Of a DNA stretch of 64,000 bases, positions 1 through 8,048 are shown piece by piece. Source of the DNA: Paenibacillus artemisiicola. GTDB taxonomy: Bacteria; Bacillota; Bacilli; Paenibacillales; Paenibacillaceae. The stretch's first letter is position 1. Each line of letters opens with the position of its first letter. The stretch spans positions 248,001-312,000 of the forward strand of contig NZ_JAGGDJ010000001.1 of the NCBI RefSeq assembly GCF_017652985.1. Reading direction: 5' to 3'. The translations under genes and the position numbers were made by a program. The notes beneath the pieces are model-generated. The model searched no databases. It was not told the origin of the DNA and was given only the letters and a program-made list of their open reading frames with translations.

Positions 1-1
1 C

Positions 2-1066
2 AAGCCCCGGACCGTCCGGGAGCAAGCGGCGGGCTGCGCGCCCGAGACCGTCAAGGCGGTCGACATGCAGGACGCCGACCAGCTCTACCTGCCGCTGATC
101 GGCGCCGATCCGGACGACCGGGCGGCGATCGCGAAGGTCTGCGGCATGCTGAAGAAATTCGCGTCGAACGGCGTCCGCGAAGACATCCCGAAGGTGCCGG
201 ACGACCAATTCTTCCACGGCATGAGCATCGTCTTCGCCGGCGGCGACGGCGCCATCCTGTACGAGACGCAAGGGCCGATGCTCGTCTACGGCGGGACCGG
301 CGGGAAGAACAGCCTCGTGCTCCGCGACGGCGCCGCCGTTCATGATTTCGAAGCGCTGAAGAAATTGCCGTACATGGACATCGCTCCGAACCCGCTCCGC
401 TTCGGCCAATCGGCGCATTTGCGGGGGGACGACGGCGATACGGCGAAGAACGGCAAGCTCGCCGTCCATTGGACGCCGATGACCGGCGCGGCCGGTTCAG
501 GGTCCTTGACGGTGTACGAAGGGACGACGACCTACGGCCGCTACGACGTCAGCTTCCCTATGCCGGCCTACGGCAAGGCGGAGGACGGAACGCTCCGTCC
601 GATCGCGCCGGGCAAAGGGTACTTCTCCCTGGTCCCCTATACGGGCGGGGCGCCGTTTTACGCCGAGGTTCAACCGGCGGAAAGCGCGTTTCTGTCGGTC
701 AACGGCGTGCCTGCCGCCGATCCCGCGCTGATGCCCTTCGCGAGCGAGGGCCGCGTCTACGTGCCGGTGCGCGCCGTCGCGTCGCTGTCGGGCCAACCCG
801 TTCAATGGGATCCGGCAACCCGCGCCGTCTTGATCCGGACGAAGCCGTCCGAAGCGAAGCGCGGCGCGGGCATGCGCTTGTGGATCGACGGCAAGCCGGC
901 GGCGGCGGAGCTGCAGCCGGTATTGCGCGGCGGGACGGCTTACGTGCCGGTCCGCGCGGTGACGGCGGCGTTCGGGCTGCCCGTCGCTTGGAACGCCGAT
1001 AGCCGGAGCGTGAACGTGACGGTTCCGCCCGTCAATGCTGCCGCCAAAGCCGCCGGCAAGGCGTGA
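2..1066 (+). CDS. stalk-domain protein, 5' truncated by the window edge
   Basis: The reading frame is open from base 2, so the start lies outside the window; the ATG at 65 has no ribosome site and is probably internal. The C-terminal third carries two tandem copies of the stalk (copper amine oxidase N-terminal-like, PF07833) fold, recognisable by the paired motifs VNG...VYVPVRAVA and IDG...AYVPVRAVT, each followed by a VxW segment. These domains are common on exported Paenibacillaceae proteins and usually act as surface or wall-associating modules. The N-terminal part (about 220 visible residues) matches nothing I recognise. The substrate or partner is unknown. No terminator is evident before the next gene. 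Confidence 0.75.
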   Translation, partial: KPRTVREQAAGCAPETVKAVDMQDADQLYLPLIGADPDDRAAIAKVCGMLKKFASNGVREDIPKVPDDQFFHGMSIVFAGGDGAILYETQGPMLVYGGTGGKNSLVLRDGAAVHDFEALKKLPYMDIAPNPLRFGQSAHLRGDDGDTAKNGKLAVHWTPMTGAAGSGSLTVYEGTTTYGRYDVSFPMPAYGKAEDGTLRPIAPGKGYFSLVPYTGGAPFYAEVQPAESAFLSVNGVPAADPALMPFASEGRVYVPVRAVASLSGQPVQWDPATRAVLIRTKPSEAKRGAGMRLWIDGKPAAAELQPVLRGGTAYVPVRAVTAAFGLPVAWNADSRSVNVTVPPVNAAAKAAGKA

Positions 1067-1193
1067 CGGGCGGTCTATGCATTTGCGGCGGCGCGTGATA
1101 GAATAGGCTGACTTCGCCGTACAGACAGACGCAAGAACGATTTCCCTCCCGGAACCATCGCTTGGTCGTACGCGCAGCAAAGGGGGAATCGCA

Positions 1194-1811
1194 ATGGTTA
1201 GCGCCGTCATTCAAGGCTTCGTCTTGGCGCTCGGTCTCATTCTGCCGCTCGGCGTGCAAAATATGTTCGTCTTCAATCAAGGGGCGACGCAGCGCCGCTA
1301 TGTCCGGGCGCTCCCGGCCGTGCTCGTCGCCTCGCTCTGCGACACGCTGCTTATTCTGCTCGCGGTGCTCGGGGTCTCGACGGCCGCGTTCGGCATCGCG
1401 TGGCTCAAGCTGACGCTGATGCTCGCCGGCATCGTCTTCCTGCTGTACATGGGGCGGGCGACCTGGAAGAGCGGCGCCGGCACGGGCGGCGGCGGCGAAC
1501 CGCCGGCTCCGCTCGGTCCGCGCCGGCAGGCGGCGTTCGCGCTGTCCGTGTCGCTGCTGAATCCGCACGCGCTGATGGACACGATCGGCGTGATCGGCAC
1601 GAGCTCGCTCAATTACGAAGGCGCGGACAAGATCGCCTTCGCGGGCATCTGCATCCTCGTCTCGTGGCTGTGGTACTTTGCGCTTGCGCTCGCGGGCCGC
1701 ATCGTCGGCGCGAAAGACCGCGCCGGCCGCCTGCAGGCGGGGCTGAATCGGTTTTCCGCCCTCGTCATGTGGGGGACGGCGGCGTACCTTGTCTACATGC
1801 TGCTGGCTTGA
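1194..1811 (+). CDS. LysE/ArgO family amino-acid exporter
   Basis: A 205-residue inner-membrane protein of the LysE/ArgO family, which exports basic amino acids such as arginine or lysine. The N-terminus runs straight into a hydrophobic helix with the family-typical segment LPLGVQNMFVFNQG. About six membrane segments follow, and the sequence SLLNPHALMDTIG matches the conserved Asn-Pro helix of the family. Length is as expected (200-210). The ATG is preceded by AAAGGGGG with good spacing. The true substrate cannot be read from sequence. The gene stands alone and ends before two hairpins that separate it from the convergent transporter genes. Confidence 0.88.
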   Translation: MVSAVIQGFVLALGLILPLGVQNMFVFNQGATQRRYVRALPAVLVASLCDTLLILLAVLGVSTAAFGIAWLKLTLMLAGIVFLLYMGRATWKSGAGTGGGGEPPAPLGPRRQAAFALSVSLLNPHALMDTIGVIGTSSLNYEGADKIAFAGICILVSWLWYFALALAGRIVGAKDRAGRLQAGLNRFSALVMWGTAAYLVYMLLA

Positions 1812-1881
1812 GCGCGCAGCACGGTCGCCGTCCGCGAATCCGCGCCGGCCATGCCGAACGCCGCGTCCGCCAGCAACGACA

Positions 1882-1907
1882 AAACGCCAACCCGATGGTT
1901 GGCGTTT
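1882..1907. terminator. hairpin terminator, first of two near-identical copies
   Basis: An 11-bp perfect stem (AAACGCCAACC paired with GGTTGGCGTTT) around the loop CGAT. A-rich left and T-rich right flanks let it work in both directions. It lies between the convergent lysE-type gene and the permease genes. Confidence 0.75.
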
Positions 1908-1931
1908 GTCGAATGTCTTCTTCGTTTGAAG

Positions 1932-1957
1932 AACGCCAACCCGATGGTTGGCGTTTT
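1932..1957. terminator. hairpin terminator, second copy
   Basis: A 10-bp stem (AACGCCAACC / GGTTGGCGTT) with the same CGAT loop, followed by TTTTG. It repeats the hairpin 50 bp upstream almost exactly, suggesting local duplication. Confidence 0.75.
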
Positions 1958-1998
1958 GTTCATTGTGCGGCTTTTTCCGTATGCCGGCGCATGGCTGC

Positions 1999-2901
1999 TT
2001 ATAACTGCGACGCCTTGGCGAACGTCTTCCGGTAATGCTTCTCCAAGCCGACCGAGATGAGATGGAAGCCGAGGATGAAGACCACGTAGGCGGCGAGCGG
2101 CACGAACAGAATCCACTGGTTCGTGAACAGGTTGTCCCGCGCCTGGCCGACGAGCCCGCTCCATTCGTTCGTCCGGCTGAGGTATTCGACCGGATCGAAC
2201 AGCATTTTCGTGCCGCCGACGAAGATGTTCAGGATCGCCAGCTGGCCGAACAAGCCCAGAATCAGCACGATCTCCTGCACGAACAGGATGAGGAAGCTTT
2301 CCTTCATATGCGGAAACACGTGCTTCCGCAAAATCCGCCAGGAGCCGGCGCCGATCGAGCGGGCGGAGAGCACGAACTGTTTCTCGCGGACGATCGCCGT
2401 CTTCTCCTTCATCGTGCCGGCGACGGACGGGATCCCGACGGCCGTCAGCACGACGGCAAGTATAAGCGACATGGCCGGCGCGGACGCCCCGGGATTCATC
2501 GTGATGCCGATCATGATCATCCAGACGATGACGAAGACCGGAATGCCGTTCAGCACGTTCCAGAGCGGCAGGCGTCCCGCGCGCGGCTTCGCCTTGCCGA
2601 AGTAGCCGGCCATCAGCCCGAGAAGGCCGCCGATCGCCATGCGGGCGAGAGCTACCGCGAACGCGACGAAGATCGTGTACCGCGAACCCGCGAGCAGCTT
2701 GGCGAGCATGTCGTAGCCGTATTTGTCGGTGCCGAGCGGATACGACGCCGACGGCGGAAGCGGCGGAACGGTCAACGTGCCGCCGCTGTAGCTGACTTGC
2801 GCGGACTCGTTCAGATCGTGAGGCGCGAAGTAATGGCCGAACAGGGAGGCCAGGATCATGAAGGCCGTGACGACGAGGCCGGCCAGCAGCGTTTTGTTCA
2901 T
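1999..2901 (-). CDS. ABC transporter permease, DppC/OppC type
   Basis: A 300-residue inner-membrane permease of the dipeptide/oligopeptide (DppC/OppC) class. One N-terminal membrane helix is followed by a periplasmic-type stretch with the family motif YPLGTDKYGYDML, and then the five-helix permease core. The ATPase-contact loop reads SIGAGSWRILRKHVFP, the usual EAA-type motif. Its start codon overlaps the stop of the upstream permease by 4 bases (ATGA), indicating translational coupling. No binding-protein or ATPase gene lies next to the pair, so the substrate is unknown and the energising ATPase must be encoded elsewhere. Confidence 0.88.
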   Translation of the reverse strand: MNKTLLAGLVVTAFMILASLFGHYFAPHDLNESAQVSYSGGTLTVPPLPPSASYPLGTDKYGYDMLAKLLAGSRYTIFVAFAVALARMAIGGLLGLMAGYFGKAKPRAGRLPLWNVLNGIPVFVIVWMIMIGITMNPGASAPAMSLILAVVLTAVGIPSVAGTMKEKTAIVREKQFVLSARSIGAGSWRILRKHVFPHMKESFLILFVQEIVLILGLFGQLAILNIFVGGTKMLFDPVEYLSRTNEWSGLVGQARDNLFTNQWILFVPLAAYVVFILGFHLISVGLEKHYRKTFAKASQL

Positions 2902-3782
2902 CGCACGATCACCTTCTCCCAGCCGTACACGACGGCGCGCAGCAGCGCGTACACGGCAGCGTAGAGCGCAAGCAGCGCGAGCAGTCCGTTGACCACGAGG
3001 CCGTATTGGTACCCTTTGTAGGCGAACGCGTTGGAGAAGACGAAGAGCGTCACGCCGTTCAGGTTGTACAAATATTCGAAAATGAACAGGTTGCCGAACA
3101 GGATGCCCATGAATTTATGCAGGTCGGCCTTAATGAAGGGGAGCACGTTCGGCAGGGCATGGAAGAACACGATGTAGGTTTTCCCGAGCCCGCGCGCTTT
3201 GGCGAAATTGATATAGTCCTCCGTGAACGCGTTGTTCATCTGCAGGGCAACGTTCCGGACCATGTAGTTGGCCGGTATCAGAATCGTCGAGATGAGCGGC
3301 AGCGCGAACGCCGGGTCATCCGAGGACGCGCTCGCGACTTTGAAGACGACCATGCCGGTCTCCGACGCGACGTACACGACGAGGAACTGCAGCAGGATGA
3401 CGATAACGAAATCCGGCAATATGCCCGTCAGCTCCAGGACGCGCTTCATCCAGCGGGCGCGGGACACCGCGAAATACACCCCGAGCAGCACGCCGCCCGT
3501 CAAGCCCGCCAGTCCGCCGACGACGGTGTAGAACCCCGAGATGGAGAAGCTGGCGCCGATCTGCGCCCAGAACGACAGCTCCGTCTTGCCCGACAGATAA
3601 CGGAACGAGCTGCCGGAAGAGAAGCCGGCGAAATAATGGCGGATGCCGGCGAAGCCGTCCCCCCAATGAAATTGCAGGGCGGCGCCTTGGCTGCCCTGCA
3701 GCACGGCGGGGAACATGGCGAACAAGAGAACGAACAACAAAATGCCGGGTACGATTAACACGGCCTGTAAGGCTTTTGACAT
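2898..3782 (-). CDS. ABC transporter permease, DppB/OppB type
   Basis: The partner of the downstream DppC-type permease and first gene of the two-gene operon. I place the start at the ATG giving MSKALQAVL because an AAGAAAGGA ribosome site lies 9 bases upstream; an in-frame extension to 3878 would run through the promoter. About 294 residues with six membrane segments, an EAA-type loop (FAKARGLGKTYIVFFHALP) and a family-typical N-terminal helix. It would form a heterodimeric channel with the DppC-type protein. A promoter and two dyads lie directly upstream. The substrate is unknown. Confidence 0.87.
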   Translation of the reverse strand: MSKALQAVLIVPGILLFVLLFAMFPAVLQGSQGAALQFHWGDGFAGIRHYFAGFSSGSSFRYLSGKTELSFWAQIGASFSISGFYTVVGGLAGLTGGVLLGVYFAVSRARWMKRVLELTGILPDFVIVILLQFLVVYVASETGMVVFKVASASSDDPAFALPLISTILIPANYMVRNVALQMNNAFTEDYINFAKARGLGKTYIVFFHALPNVLPFIKADLHKFMGILFGNLFIFEYLYNLNGVTLFVFSNAFAYKGYQYGLVVNGLLALLALYAAVYALLRAVVYGWEKVIVR

Positions 3783-3809
3783 GCGGGGCATTCCTTTCTT
3801 GGGATAATC

Positions 3810-3824
3810 GAACGATTCTCGTTC
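3810..3824. promoter_or_regulatory. palindromic operator just downstream of the permease promoter
   Basis: A perfect 15-base palindrome, GAACGATTCTCGTTC, lies directly downstream of the -10 of the permease promoter, a position typical of repressor sites. No regulator gene is adjacent. Confidence 0.5.
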
Positions 3825-3825
3825 A

Positions 3826-3853
3826 AGTATAGCCCCTTCCGCGATAAAAACAA
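3826..3853 (-). promoter_or_regulatory. sigma-A-like promoter of the permease operon
   Basis: On the minus strand TTGTTT, a 16-base spacer and TATACT precede the permease genes by about 45 bases. A second dyad, TGACATA-N12-TATGTCA, lies just upstream of the -35 at 3873-3898, as expected of an activator or second operator. Confidence 0.55.
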
Positions 3854-3952
3854 GACTTGACTCGACAGATTTTGACATATAACAAACATCTTATGTCAGC
3901 TTTATCGCACCGATAAGGAATCGCTGCCTTCCATGTCCGGTTTCGGCGCCGA

Positions 3953-4741
3953 TCAGCCCAGGTAGAGCCCGATCTCGGCATCGTCCCGGAAACCGAGCTG
4001 CCGGTAGACGTTCAGTCCCATGCCGCTGGCCTGCAGCACGGCGAGCCGTCCGCCGGCGGCTTGTCCTTCGCGAACGGCATGCGCCGTCAGGACGCTCCCG
4101 ATCCCGAGGCGCCGGAAGCCTTCGGACGTGGCCACGTTATAGATGCCGATCGTCTCGCCGTCATGCACCGCGGTCGCCGCGCCGGCCGGCTTGCCGTCCA
4201 GGAAGCCCACGTAATGACGGAACGCCGCGTCCTCGCCGGTCCCGGCGATTTTGTTGATTTGCATGAAGACCTCGCCCGCCTCGCCTTCCAGTCCGAAGGC
4301 CGGCAGGATGACGTCCTCGAGCCAAGCGAAATCCGCCTCCGTTCGGACCGGCCGGATGTCCAAGCCGGCCGGCGCGGGAACATCGGGCGTCCAATCGGCC
4401 AGCGGGAGCGACATCCCGGTCATGACGCCGGCATGCTTGAATCCGTGCGCTTCCAAAGCGCGCGCGAGCTCGGCGGCGTCGCGGTCATGCGACCAGGTCA
4501 GCCACGACAAGGGAAGACCGCGTTCGCGGTAACGGTTCGCGATCGCGCCGATGTCGGCGGCCGCGCCCGCTTCGTCTGCTCCTTCGTAGGCAATGACGCG
4601 GTTATACAGCGGATGCGGGAGGTCGGATTCGTATCGGATCGCCCGCGGCGTACGCTCGAAGACGATGCGAGGGCTGGACAGGCTCATGTGCTCCAGCGTG
4701 CGGATCATATTGCGTTTAATCGTTTCGGGGATGGTTGTCAT
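3953..4741 (-). CDS. GNAT family N-acetyltransferase
   Basis: About 262 residues. The C-terminal half holds a GNAT fold with the acetyl-CoA binding motif A (VATSEGFRRLGIGS, containing RRxGxG) followed by a helix and a terminal VYRQLGF motif B. The N-terminal half looks like a divergent second domain, as in several two-domain Firmicute acetyltransferases. I chose the ATG giving MTTIPETIKRN because GAGGA lies 7 bases upstream; a further in-frame ATG at 4813 has no ribosome site. The acceptor substrate is unknown. The gene is monocistronic. Confidence 0.82.
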   Translation of the reverse strand: MTTIPETIKRNMIRTLEHMSLSSPRIVFERTPRAIRYESDLPHPLYNRVIAYEGADEAGAAADIGAIANRYRERGLPLSWLTWSHDRDAAELARALEAHGFKHAGVMTGMSLPLADWTPDVPAPAGLDIRPVRTEADFAWLEDVILPAFGLEGEAGEVFMQINKIAGTGEDAAFRHYVGFLDGKPAGAATAVHDGETIGIYNVATSEGFRRLGIGSVLTAHAVREGQAAGGRLAVLQASGMGLNVYRQLGFRDDAEIGLYLG

Positions 4742-4953
4742 GGGTCGGTCCTCGCTCTGCTGAATGAATTTGCCGTGCCCACAGGAGGACACGGCCTGTA
4801 GATTAAACGACAAAAAGTGACGTTTTGTTGCATGGTTCCGCTAAATACAGGCTGGCGGCGAAAGCTTCAGGGCCGAACCGCGATAGGGGGACCGCTCGCC
4901 CGGAGCTGAACGGCTTTGCCGTGCCGGGGACTTTGCGTCCCGACGGAAGAAAT

Positions 4954-4984
4954 GGAATATTTTCGTCGGCGGCACGGGAAAATA
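4954..4984 (+). promoter_or_regulatory. possible sigma-G type promoter of the germination genes
   Basis: GGAATA, an 18-base spacer and GAAAATA resemble the forespore sigma-G pattern (TGAATA / CATACTA), matching five of six and five of seven bases. It sits 30 bases upstream of the gerXA start. The same spacing is seen before gerXB. Confidence 0.4.
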
Positions 4985-5013
4985 ACAGCTAACGCGGAAC
5001 AGGAGGTATCAGG

Positions 5014-6600
5014 GTGAAACGGTTCAGCAAACGGAAGCGCACGCAGCCCGGGTATCCGGTTTTGCCGGAGGACTTCGACGCGGGAGACGGGGACGACACG
5101 GGCTTGTCGGCGGATTTGGAGCGGAACGAGGCGGAGTTCCGGGCGCGGTTCGACAACTGTTTCGACATCGTCTTTCACCGCGGGACGCTGAGCGGCGGCG
5201 AGCGGTGGCTGGTCATTTATTTGGCGAGCATCGCCGACGAGCGGCTGATCGACGAACAAATTCTGAAGCCGGTCAACGCCTTCGGCGAAGCGCGAATGGA
5301 GGGCCGGCCGCTCGGCGCGCGGGCGCTGGACGAGCGAGTCGTTACCGCGGGAGCGACCAAGCGGTCGTCCGACCCGAAGGAGATCGTCCGCAACGTGCTG
5401 GACGGATTCGCGGCGGTGCTGGCGGACGGAGACGATTCGGCGCTGCTGGTCATGGCCACGAACCCGAAGCAGCGCGGATTGGAGGAGCCTTCCTCCGAGC
5501 AAGTCATTCGCGGACCCCGGGACGGCTTCATCGAGAACCTCGCCGTCAACATCGGGCTGCTCCGCATCCGGCTCAAAACGGCGCGCTTGAAGATGGAACC
5601 GGTCACGCTGGGGGAGCTGACGCAAACCAAAGTGGTGCTGTCCTACATCGCCGGGCTCGCCGACGACTCGCTGGTCGAGGAGGTCCGGACGCGGGTCGAG
5701 CGGATCGAGATCGACGGCATTCTGGATTCCGGGTACATCGAGGAGTTCATCGAGGACCTGCCGTATTCGCCGTTTCCGCAGGTGCACAGCACGGAACGCC
5801 CCGACGTCGTCGCGGCCGAGCTGCTGGAAGGCAAAGCGGCCCTGCTCGTCGATAACACGCCGTTCGCCCTCGTCATGCCGATGACCTTCTGGACCGGCTT
5901 GCAGGCGAGCGAGGATTATTATACCCGCTGGCCCGTCGCGACCTTCGTTCGCTGGATCCGGTTCCTGTTCATCTTCATCGCCGTCTTCGCGCCGTCCCTG
6001 TACGTCGCGGTGACGACGTTCCATCAGGAAATGATTCCGACCAACCTCGTGATCAGCATCGCTTCCTCGCGGGAAGCCGTGCCGTTCCCGGCATTCATCG
6101 AAGCGATCTTGATGGAAATCACGTTCGAAGCGCTGCGGGAAGCGGGCATCCGCCTTCCCAAGCAGATCGGACAAGCGATCAGCATCGTCGGCGCCTTGGT
6201 CATCGGGCAGGCGGCCGTGCAAGCGGGCATCATCTCCGCGCCCGTCGTCATCATCGTCTCGATCACGGGCATCGCGACGTTCACGATTCCGCGCTATAGC
6301 TTCGCGAGCGGGGTCCGGCTGCTGCGGTTTCCGATGCTGTTCCTGGCGGGGACGCTCGGGCTCTATGGAATCGTGCTCGGCTTCCTCGGCATTCTGCTGC
6401 ACGTCGCGTCCTTGCGGTCGTTCGGGGTGCCGTACTTCGCGCCGGCGGCGCCGACCATCGTATCGGACTTGAAAGACATTTACATCCGCGCGCCGATCTG
6501 GGCGAAGACGCGGCGCCCGAAGCTAATCAGCCGCGCCGATCCGGTTCGCGAGCCGGACGGCCAGAAGCCCGGCCCCGGCCGGGGCAGGCGTTCGCCGTAA
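5014..6600 (+). CDS. gerXA: spore germination receptor A subunit (GerA family)
   Basis: A 528-residue GerA-family protein, the A subunit of a nutrient germinant receptor in the spore inner membrane. It starts with GTG behind AGGAGG. The order is a hydrophilic N-terminal domain (to about residue 290) with the family-typical FDNCFDIVFHRG and GGERWLVIYLA segments, then a membrane domain with about five hydrophobic helices including the conserved YTRWPVATFVRWIRF and YVAVTTFHQEMIP segments, and a basic C-terminal tail rich in Pro-Gly-Arg. Length is normal for the family. It is followed after 45 bases by gerXC, and then a small D-like gene. A possible sigma-G promoter precedes it. Confidence 0.93.
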   Translation: MKRFSKRKRTQPGYPVLPEDFDAGDGDDTGLSADLERNEAEFRARFDNCFDIVFHRGTLSGGERWLVIYLASIADERLIDEQILKPVNAFGEARMEGRPLGARALDERVVTAGATKRSSDPKEIVRNVLDGFAAVLADGDDSALLVMATNPKQRGLEEPSSEQVIRGPRDGFIENLAVNIGLLRIRLKTARLKMEPVTLGELTQTKVVLSYIAGLADDSLVEEVRTRVERIEIDGILDSGYIEEFIEDLPYSPFPQVHSTERPDVVAAELLEGKAALLVDNTPFALVMPMTFWTGLQASEDYYTRWPVATFVRWIRFLFIFIAVFAPSLYVAVTTFHQEMIPTNLVISIASSREAVPFPAFIEAILMEITFEALREAGIRLPKQIGQAISIVGALVIGQAAVQAGIISAPVVIIVSITGIATFTIPRYSFASGVRLLRFPMLFLAGTLGLYGIVLGFLGILLHVASLRSFGVPYFAPAAPTIVSDLKDIYIRAPIWAKTRRPKLISRADPVREPDGQKPGPGRGRRSP

Positions 6601-6645
6601 AACGGACGGACGCAGCCGGAAGCGGACACAGAGAGGAACCGAGGC

Positions 6646-7824
6646 ATGAACTTATTGCGATGCGCGTGCGCCTGCTTCGCCCTGATCTTCCTGAGCGGCT
6701 GCTGGGACCGGACGGAGATTAACGATCTGGCGTTCATTACGGGCGCCGCCTTCGACAAGACGAAGGAAGGCGCCTACCTGCTGTCGGTGCAGATCGCCAT
6801 TCCGTCCGTTTCCGGCGAAGTCGGAGGCGGCGGGGGCGGCGGGAAGCAGAAGAAGTTCTTCGTCCTGTCCGCCGTCGGCAAGGACGCGAACGAAGCGTTT
6901 CTGATGATTCAGAAGAAGAGCTCCCGGAAGTTGTTCACCGCGCACCGCAGCGTCATTTTCATCGGCGAAGCGTTTGGCCGGCAGGGAATCGGGGAGATGC
7001 TGGACGTGTTCACCCACGATCCGAGGCAGCGGCTGCGAACGTACATGCTGGTCGTCAAAGGCGGGCAAGGGCGGGATATTCTGCAATCCTCGTATCCGTT
7101 CGAACAGGTTCCGGTGGAAGCCGTCAAGGAGATGGAGATCGGGCGAAGCGAGCTCGCGGTGACGCTGCGGGACTTCTTCATGGCGTCGTCCGGCCAAGGC
7201 GTCGATCCCGTGATCGGCGTCATTCAGGCGGAGACGCGGGAGAAAGCGGAGGTCCGAAGCGATACCGAGATGCTCGAGCTGGCCGGCACCGCCGTCTTCA
7301 AAGACCTGAAGCTGGTCGGCATGCTGGACGGGTACGAAACGGACGGCTTCATGTGGGCTGCGGGCCGCATGAAGCAAGGCCGCGTGAACGCCGCAATGCC
7401 TGATGGCGGCGTCGTCGGCATGGAAGTCAATCACGCCGAACGCCGCATTGTCGCGGACGCAAGCGGCAAACGGCTTCGGCTGAAGATCTCTCTGACGGGG
7501 GAGGGCACCATCATCGAAAATAACAGCCGGTACGATATCAGCCGGCCGGACAATCTGGACGCCGCCCGGCGCGCCTTGGAGAAGGCGACCGAAGGGCAGG
7601 TTCGCGCGGCGCTGACGAAGCTGCAAAAGCAGTTCCGGGCGGACAGCGCGGGATTCGGCTCCGCGCTTTACCGCCGTCATCCGAAGCAATGGCGCGCGCT
7701 TCAAGGGGATTGGCACCGAAGATATGCCGAAGCGGTCATCGCCGTCGACGTCCAATTAAAGATCGGCGGTTCCGGAATGGCGGGTCCTCCGCTGCAATTG
7801 AACGATAAGGAGATCATCAAATGA
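6646..7824 (+). CDS. gerXC: Ger(x)C family germination lipoprotein
   Basis: A 392-residue C subunit of the germination receptor. The N-terminus is a lipoprotein signal peptide ending in the lipobox LSGC, followed by WDRTEINDLAFI, which is diagnostic for Ger(x)C proteins. The lipidated protein would sit on the outer face of the spore inner membrane with the A and B subunits. The middle contains the conserved HRSVIFIGEAFGRQG segment. A Gly-rich loop (GEVGGGGGGGKQ) near residue 65 is a small oddity. The stop overlaps the next small gene by 4 bases (ATGA), so the two are translationally coupled. Confidence 0.93.
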   Translation: MNLLRCACACFALIFLSGCWDRTEINDLAFITGAAFDKTKEGAYLLSVQIAIPSVSGEVGGGGGGGKQKKFFVLSAVGKDANEAFLMIQKKSSRKLFTAHRSVIFIGEAFGRQGIGEMLDVFTHDPRQRLRTYMLVVKGGQGRDILQSSYPFEQVPVEAVKEMEIGRSELAVTLRDFFMASSGQGVDPVIGVIQAETREKAEVRSDTEMLELAGTAVFKDLKLVGMLDGYETDGFMWAAGRMKQGRVNAAMPDGGVVGMEVNHAERRIVADASGKRLRLKISLTGEGTIIENNSRYDISRPDNLDAARRALEKATEGQVRAALTKLQKQFRADSAGFGSALYRRHPKQWRALQGDWHRRYAEAVIAVDVQLKIGGSGMAGPPLQLNDKEIIK

Positions 7825-8048
7825 TCGTGAAATTGACGGTTTTCGTCCTGATCGCCGCCGTATGGTCCGTGGCAGGCATCCGCGCTCTGCGCGGCCGGGA
7901 GCAAAACAAAGAAGCCGCGCTATACGGCGGCATCATGGGGATATCCGTCGCGCTCGGCTGCTTGTTCATCGCGCGCGTCCATGTCCCGAGCTTCATCCGG
8001 CCCTGCCAGATGGTGCTCGAGCCGATCGGAAAGCTGCTGCTACGGTAG
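7821..8048 (+). CDS. small two-helix membrane protein, candidate germination D subunit
   Basis: A 75-residue protein with two hydrophobic segments (about residues 4-20 and 34-51) separated by a short charged loop. It begins inside the gerXC stop codon. Small two-helix D proteins are known from some gerA-type operons and modulate receptor activity; assignment to that class rests on size, topology and position only. The gene has the place where a B-subunit gene could stand in the operon. Its end overlaps the end of the convergent gerXB gene by 9 bases. Confidence 0.7.
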   Translation: MIVKLTVFVLIAAVWSVAGIRALRGREQNKEAALYGGIMGISVALGCLFIARVHVPSFIRPCQMVLEPIGKLLLR

